Origin: Methanobacterium sp.
Lineage (GTDB): Archaea > Methanobacteriota > Methanobacteria > Methanobacteriales > Methanobacteriaceae
Assembly: GCA_020854975.1 (NCBI GenBank)
Contig: JAHKLQ010000067.1
Coordinates: 1 to 10,471 of the forward strand
Direction: 5' to 3'
Length of the DNA: 10,471 nt
Numbering within the stretch: position 1 is the stretch's first letter; each line of letters opens with the position of its first letter. The notes beneath the pieces are model-generated. The model was not told where the DNA came from, did no database searches, and was given only the letters and a program-made list of their open reading frames with translations. Below are positions 7,286 through 10,471 of this stretch, in pieces. The position numbers were made by a program, and so were the translations under genes.

Positions 7286-8530
7286 ATGAATATCACTGAA
7301 AATATACTGGCAAATGCTTCTGGAGCAAAAGAAGTAAGTCCAGGGGAGATCATTGAGGCCCAGGTGGATCTGGCCATGTCCCATGATGGGACCTCACCAC
7401 CCACTATTAATACCTTCAACAAGATCGCAGAAGAGGTATGGGACCCTGATAAAATAGTCATGGTCTTTGACCATAATTTACCTGCGAATAATATTGGTTC
7501 TGCCGAATTCCAGAGAATTACCAAAGATTTTGCCAAAAAACAGGGCATCAAAAATATTTACACTCATGGAGAAGGCATATGTCACCAGGTACTTCCTGAA
7601 GAAGGTTTTATCAAACCAGGTACTGTAGTGGTGGGTGCTGATTCTCACACCTGCACTTACGGAGCTTTCGGGGCTTTTGCCACAGGTATGGGAGCCACCG
7701 ATATAGCTATGGTTTTTGCCACCGGTAAAACCTGGTTTATGGTTCCTGGAGCGCTTGAAATTAGAGTTGACGGAAATTTAAGAGAATATGTTAATGCAAA
7801 AGATTTGATACTTCATATTATTGGGAACATAGGGTCCTATGGTGCTACTTATAAATCTTTGGAGTTCTGTGGAAACACTGTTCATGAAATGGATGTTTCT
7901 GGAAGGATGACCATGTGTAACATGGCAGTGGAGTCCGGAGCAAAAAATGGAATAATGGAACCCAACTCTGCCACCTTAAAATATTTGAAAGAACGAAATG
8001 TGCAGGATTTTAAGATATTCACTTCAGATGAGGATTCCACTTATGAAAAATCATACCATTTCCAGGTGGATGATCTGGAACCTCAAGTAGCATGTCCCCA
8101 TAATGTGGATAATGTTCACCCTGTTTCCAGTGTTTCTGGTGAATCCATTGACCAGGCCTTCATTGGTTCCTGTACTAATGGCAGATTGGAGGATCTGCGT
8201 CAGGCTGCTCAGGTATTAGAAAAGGCTAAAGTTCACCAGGATATTAGACTCATCGTGTCACCTGCCTCTCGCCGCATCTATCAAGATGCACTGGCTGAAG
8301 GAATCATAAAAACTTTCCTGGAGGCCGGAGCTATCATCATAAACCCCGGATGCGGACCGTGTTTAGGAGCTCATATGGGTGTTCTAACTGCAGGAGAAGT
8401 GTGCCTGTCCACCACCAACCGCAACTTTGTGGGCCGTATGGGAGATCCCCTCTCAGAGGTGTATCTGGCCAACCCGGCAGTAGTGGCTTATTCTGCCATT
8501 CACGGTGAAATAAGAGATCCCAGTGAATGA
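7286..8530 (+). CDS. aksD: Homoaconitase large subunit (methanogen HacA/AksD; LeuC family)
   Basis: 414 residues, aconitase superfamily large subunit. It would hold the [4Fe-4S] cluster and, with a small subunit not in this window, isomerise homocitrate-type acids to iso forms by dehydration and rehydration. Cluster ligands are C296 in GSCTNGR (294-300), and C356 and C359 in GCGPCLG (355-361). GADSHTCTYGAFGAF (117-131) and PHNVDN (271-276) are family signatures. Placement right after aksA favours the coenzyme B pathway (AksD/HacA) over isopropylmalate dehydratase (LeuC). The large subunits are closely similar and the small subunit largely sets specificity, so LeuC activity remains possible. 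The ATG has GGTG 8 bases upstream in an element repeated near 4703. Its stop codon overlaps the next gene. Confidence 0.85.
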   Translation: MNITENILANASGAKEVSPGEIIEAQVDLAMSHDGTSPPTINTFNKIAEEVWDPDKIVMVFDHNLPANNIGSAEFQRITKDFAKKQGIKNIYTHGEGICHQVLPEEGFIKPGTVVVGADSHTCTYGAFGAFATGMGATDIAMVFATGKTWFMVPGALEIRVDGNLREYVNAKDLILHIIGNIGSYGATYKSLEFCGNTVHEMDVSGRMTMCNMAVESGAKNGIMEPNSATLKYLKERNVQDFKIFTSDEDSTYEKSYHFQVDDLEPQVACPHNVDNVHPVSSVSGESIDQAFIGSCTNGRLEDLRQAAQVLEKAKVHQDIRLIVSPASRRIYQDALAEGIIKTFLEAGAIIINPGCGPCLGAHMGVLTAGEVCLSTTNRNFVGRMGDPLSEVYLANPAVVAYSAIHGEIRDPSE

Positions 8531-9066
8531 AAATGGACCAAAAAATCTTTGAAGGAATACAAGACATTGAAAAAGAGTTAGGAAATCTTTCCAGTGCTCA
8601 GAAGATACTTCTAGCCACTGATGGTTCAGTCACCACCATTTTAGACGTGCTTAAGGGTCATGTGCATATCAGGACTCTGGTACAGGAATTCCGGGAAGCA
8701 GATGAGGAAATTGCATCTCTTCTGGATATTGATGTGGGTGATACCATAAACTACCGGGTAGTGGTTATTGAAGAGGAAGAACCATTGATATATGCCATAT
8801 CCATAATACCGGTGAGAAGGTTGAACAATGATTTTAAGGAGGATCTTATCCGGGCAGATATTCCCATTGGCCGCATCCTCAGGAAACACAATATTGAGTC
8901 GCGTCGGGAGATAAAATCCGTTTCAGTGGAAGAAACAACCCCCGAGATGGTGGAGATTTTCCAAACCACTAGTCCCATGCTTAGGCGGACTTACAACATC
9001 ATCCATAAAGACCAGGTACTCGTCTGGTTAATGGAAACTTTCCCTTACAGCATGTTCCAAGATTAA
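8527..9066 (+). CDS. Chorismate-lyase-like protein (DUF98/UbiC-like family)
   Basis: 179 residues, resembling the archaeal DUF98 family related to chorismate pyruvate-lyase. That enzyme converts chorismate to 4-hydroxybenzoate and pyruvate. Family-like features are KILLATDGSVTTIL (26-39), INYRVVV (74-80) with R77, YAISIIP (89-95), DIPIGRIL (111-118), IESRREI (123-129), and RRTYNII (153-159) leading to METFP (169-173). By analogy with UbiC (R76, E155), R77 and E170 are candidate catalytic-site residues; this is inference. As I recall, 4-hydroxybenzoate was proposed as precursor of the methanopterin aryl group, with such an archaeal protein as its source. The start codon overlaps the upstream TGA in ATGA (8527-8530), so translation is probably coupled. 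An alternative ATG is at 8533. No strong ribosome site lies at normal distance. Confidence 0.75.
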   Translation: MKMDQKIFEGIQDIEKELGNLSSAQKILLATDGSVTTILDVLKGHVHIRTLVQEFREADEEIASLLDIDVGDTINYRVVVIEEEEPLIYAISIIPVRRLNNDFKEDLIRADIPIGRILRKHNIESRREIKSVSVEETTPEMVEIFQTTSPMLRRTYNIIHKDQVLVWLMETFPYSMFQD

Positions 9067-9076
9067 TAAGACTAAA

Positions 9077-9120
9077 TTTAAGAATAGTACTTAAAAGGAA
9101 GTATCCTGTTTAAAAGGATA
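9077..9120 (+). promoter_or_regulatory. Repeat-rich promoter region of fen
   Basis: TTAAAAGGA occurs twice (9091-9099, 9110-9118), 19 bases apart, and both copies are TATA-like. Inverted repeats overlap them: TTTAAG (9077-9082)/CTTAAA (9090-9095), and TATCCT (9102-9107)/AGGATA (9115-9120), each with a 7-base spacer. Use of the second TATA-like copy would start transcription near 9140, just before the fen ribosome site. The dyads may be an operator. Confidence 0.45.
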
Positions 9121-9162
9121 ATTCATTTAATGATATGCAGTTTAATGAATGGGTGTATGGTT

Positions 9163-10148
<986 letters not shown>

Positions 10149-10149
<1 letters not shown>

Positions 10150-10218
10150 AACCATTAAATCTATTAAGTTTGATCAAAGATTAACTAAAAGAAATAATTA
10201 TTTAAATTAAAATGGTTT
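10149..10218. repeat. Long-loop inverted repeat in the convergent gap after fen
   Basis: AAACCATT (10149-10156) and AATGGTTT (10211-10218) are perfect 8-base inverted arms separated by 54 AT-rich bases, filling the gap between the convergent fen and the minus-strand gene. On the minus strand T-rich stretches lie inside the loop. A bidirectional termination region is possible but weakly supported. Confidence 0.3.
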
Positions 10219-10225
10219 AATTAGG

Positions 10226-10471
10226 TTAAAATGGAGGATAATCTCCAAAAAACTCTCGTGCATATTTACGTGCGGTTTCAACCTGCGTTGGATATAATTT
10301 TTTCATCTTTTTTTCCAGGTCATCACGACTGCCAGAGGAGGCAATGATCCTTAAAATATTCACATAAACATTTAGTGATTCCTGGGAAGGATCACAGGGC
10401 ATTTCCAGGGTGATACAAACATCTTCTCTTTTGAATAAACTGGTTCTGATGAAAGGTGAGGCAGAACCAAT
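10226..10471 (-). CDS. Unrecognised protein, C-terminal 81 residues (5' end outside window)
   Basis: An open minus-strand frame runs from the right edge to a TAA at 10228-10226, giving 81 residues. It begins IGSASPFIRTSLFKRED and ends FFGDYPPF. The composition is that of a real soluble protein: a beta-like opening (VCITLEMPCD, about residues 18-27), then helices (LNVYVNILRIIAS, about 34-46) and a charged helix DDLEKKMKKLYP (about 50-61). No membrane segment or catalytic motif is visible, and I do not recognise the family. It converges on fen with a 76-base gap. Its frame has no stops across 246 bases and codon choice looks like the neighbours', which supports a real gene. Confidence 0.65.
   Translation of the reverse strand: MGSASPFIRTSLFKREDVCITLEMPCDPSQESLNVYVNILRIIASSGSRDDLEKKMKKLYPTQVETARKYAREFFGDYPPF

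Noticed and set aside
9130..9162. Upstream in-frame ATG for fen adding 11 residues
   Set aside because: FEN-1 proteins begin with a conserved MGV-x-F segment, the extra residues are atypical, and ATG 9163 has its own well-spaced GGGTG site.

Overview
The window looks like a chromosomal segment of a methanogenic archaeon of the Methanobacteriales, most likely Methanobacterium or a close relative. The evidence is an archaeal TATA-binding protein, an archaeal FEN-1 nuclease with a PCNA-binding tail, a homocitrate synthase of the coenzyme B type (AksA) next to a homoaconitase large subunit, AT-rich spacers with archaeal TATA boxes, and GGTGA-type ribosome binding sites. From memory, the order serB, tbp, ..., aksA, homoaconitase, small lyase-like gene, FEN-1 resembles the Methanothermobacter thermautotrophicus chromosome. 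I could not check this.

Layout. (1) 1-2180 is an accessory block: the C-terminal part of a TetR-type regulator (+ strand, cut by the window edge) converges on a 14-helix drug-efflux-type MFS transporter (- strand). (2) 2181-4240 is a two-gene, minus-strand unit: tbp, then 32 bases later a phosphoserine phosphatase (TTG start) fused to a C-terminal coiled-coil domain of about 280 residues. It ends in a hairpin plus T-tract terminator. (3) 4241-4729 is a 489-base divergent spacer with promoters for both sides and several short repeats. (4) 4730-5730 holds an unrecognised coiled-coil/basic protein and a CYTH-superfamily (CyaB-like) enzyme on the + strand. (5) 5731-6023 is a spacer with a GC-rich, structure-prone island of about 50 bases followed by a good BRE/TATA element. 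(6) 6024-9066 is a + strand cofactor cluster: aksA (TTG start), homoaconitase large subunit, and an overlapping chorismate-lyase-like gene. (7) 9163-10149 is FEN-1. (8) 10226-10471 is the C-terminal end of an unrecognised minus-strand gene.

How the genes work together. AksA and the homoaconitase large subunit carry out successive steps of the 2-oxoacid chain elongation that leads to the 7-mercaptoheptanoyl part of coenzyme B. The lyase-like gene overlaps the homoaconitase stop codon. If it makes 4-hydroxybenzoate from chorismate, it would feed the aryl part of methanopterin, so the cluster would join supply of two methanogenesis cofactors. TBP and FEN-1 are core information-processing genes. 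The TetR/MFS pair looks like an ordinary efflux module.

Most of the window is conserved housekeeping sequence. The items most worth a second look are the phosphatase/coiled-coil fusion in the tbp transcript, the GC-rich island upstream of aksA, the inverted repeat between aksA and the homoaconitase gene, the repeats upstream of tbp, and a 16/17-match element shared by two translation-start regions. I found no CRISPR array, tRNA, rRNA, insertion sequence or convincing new defence system.
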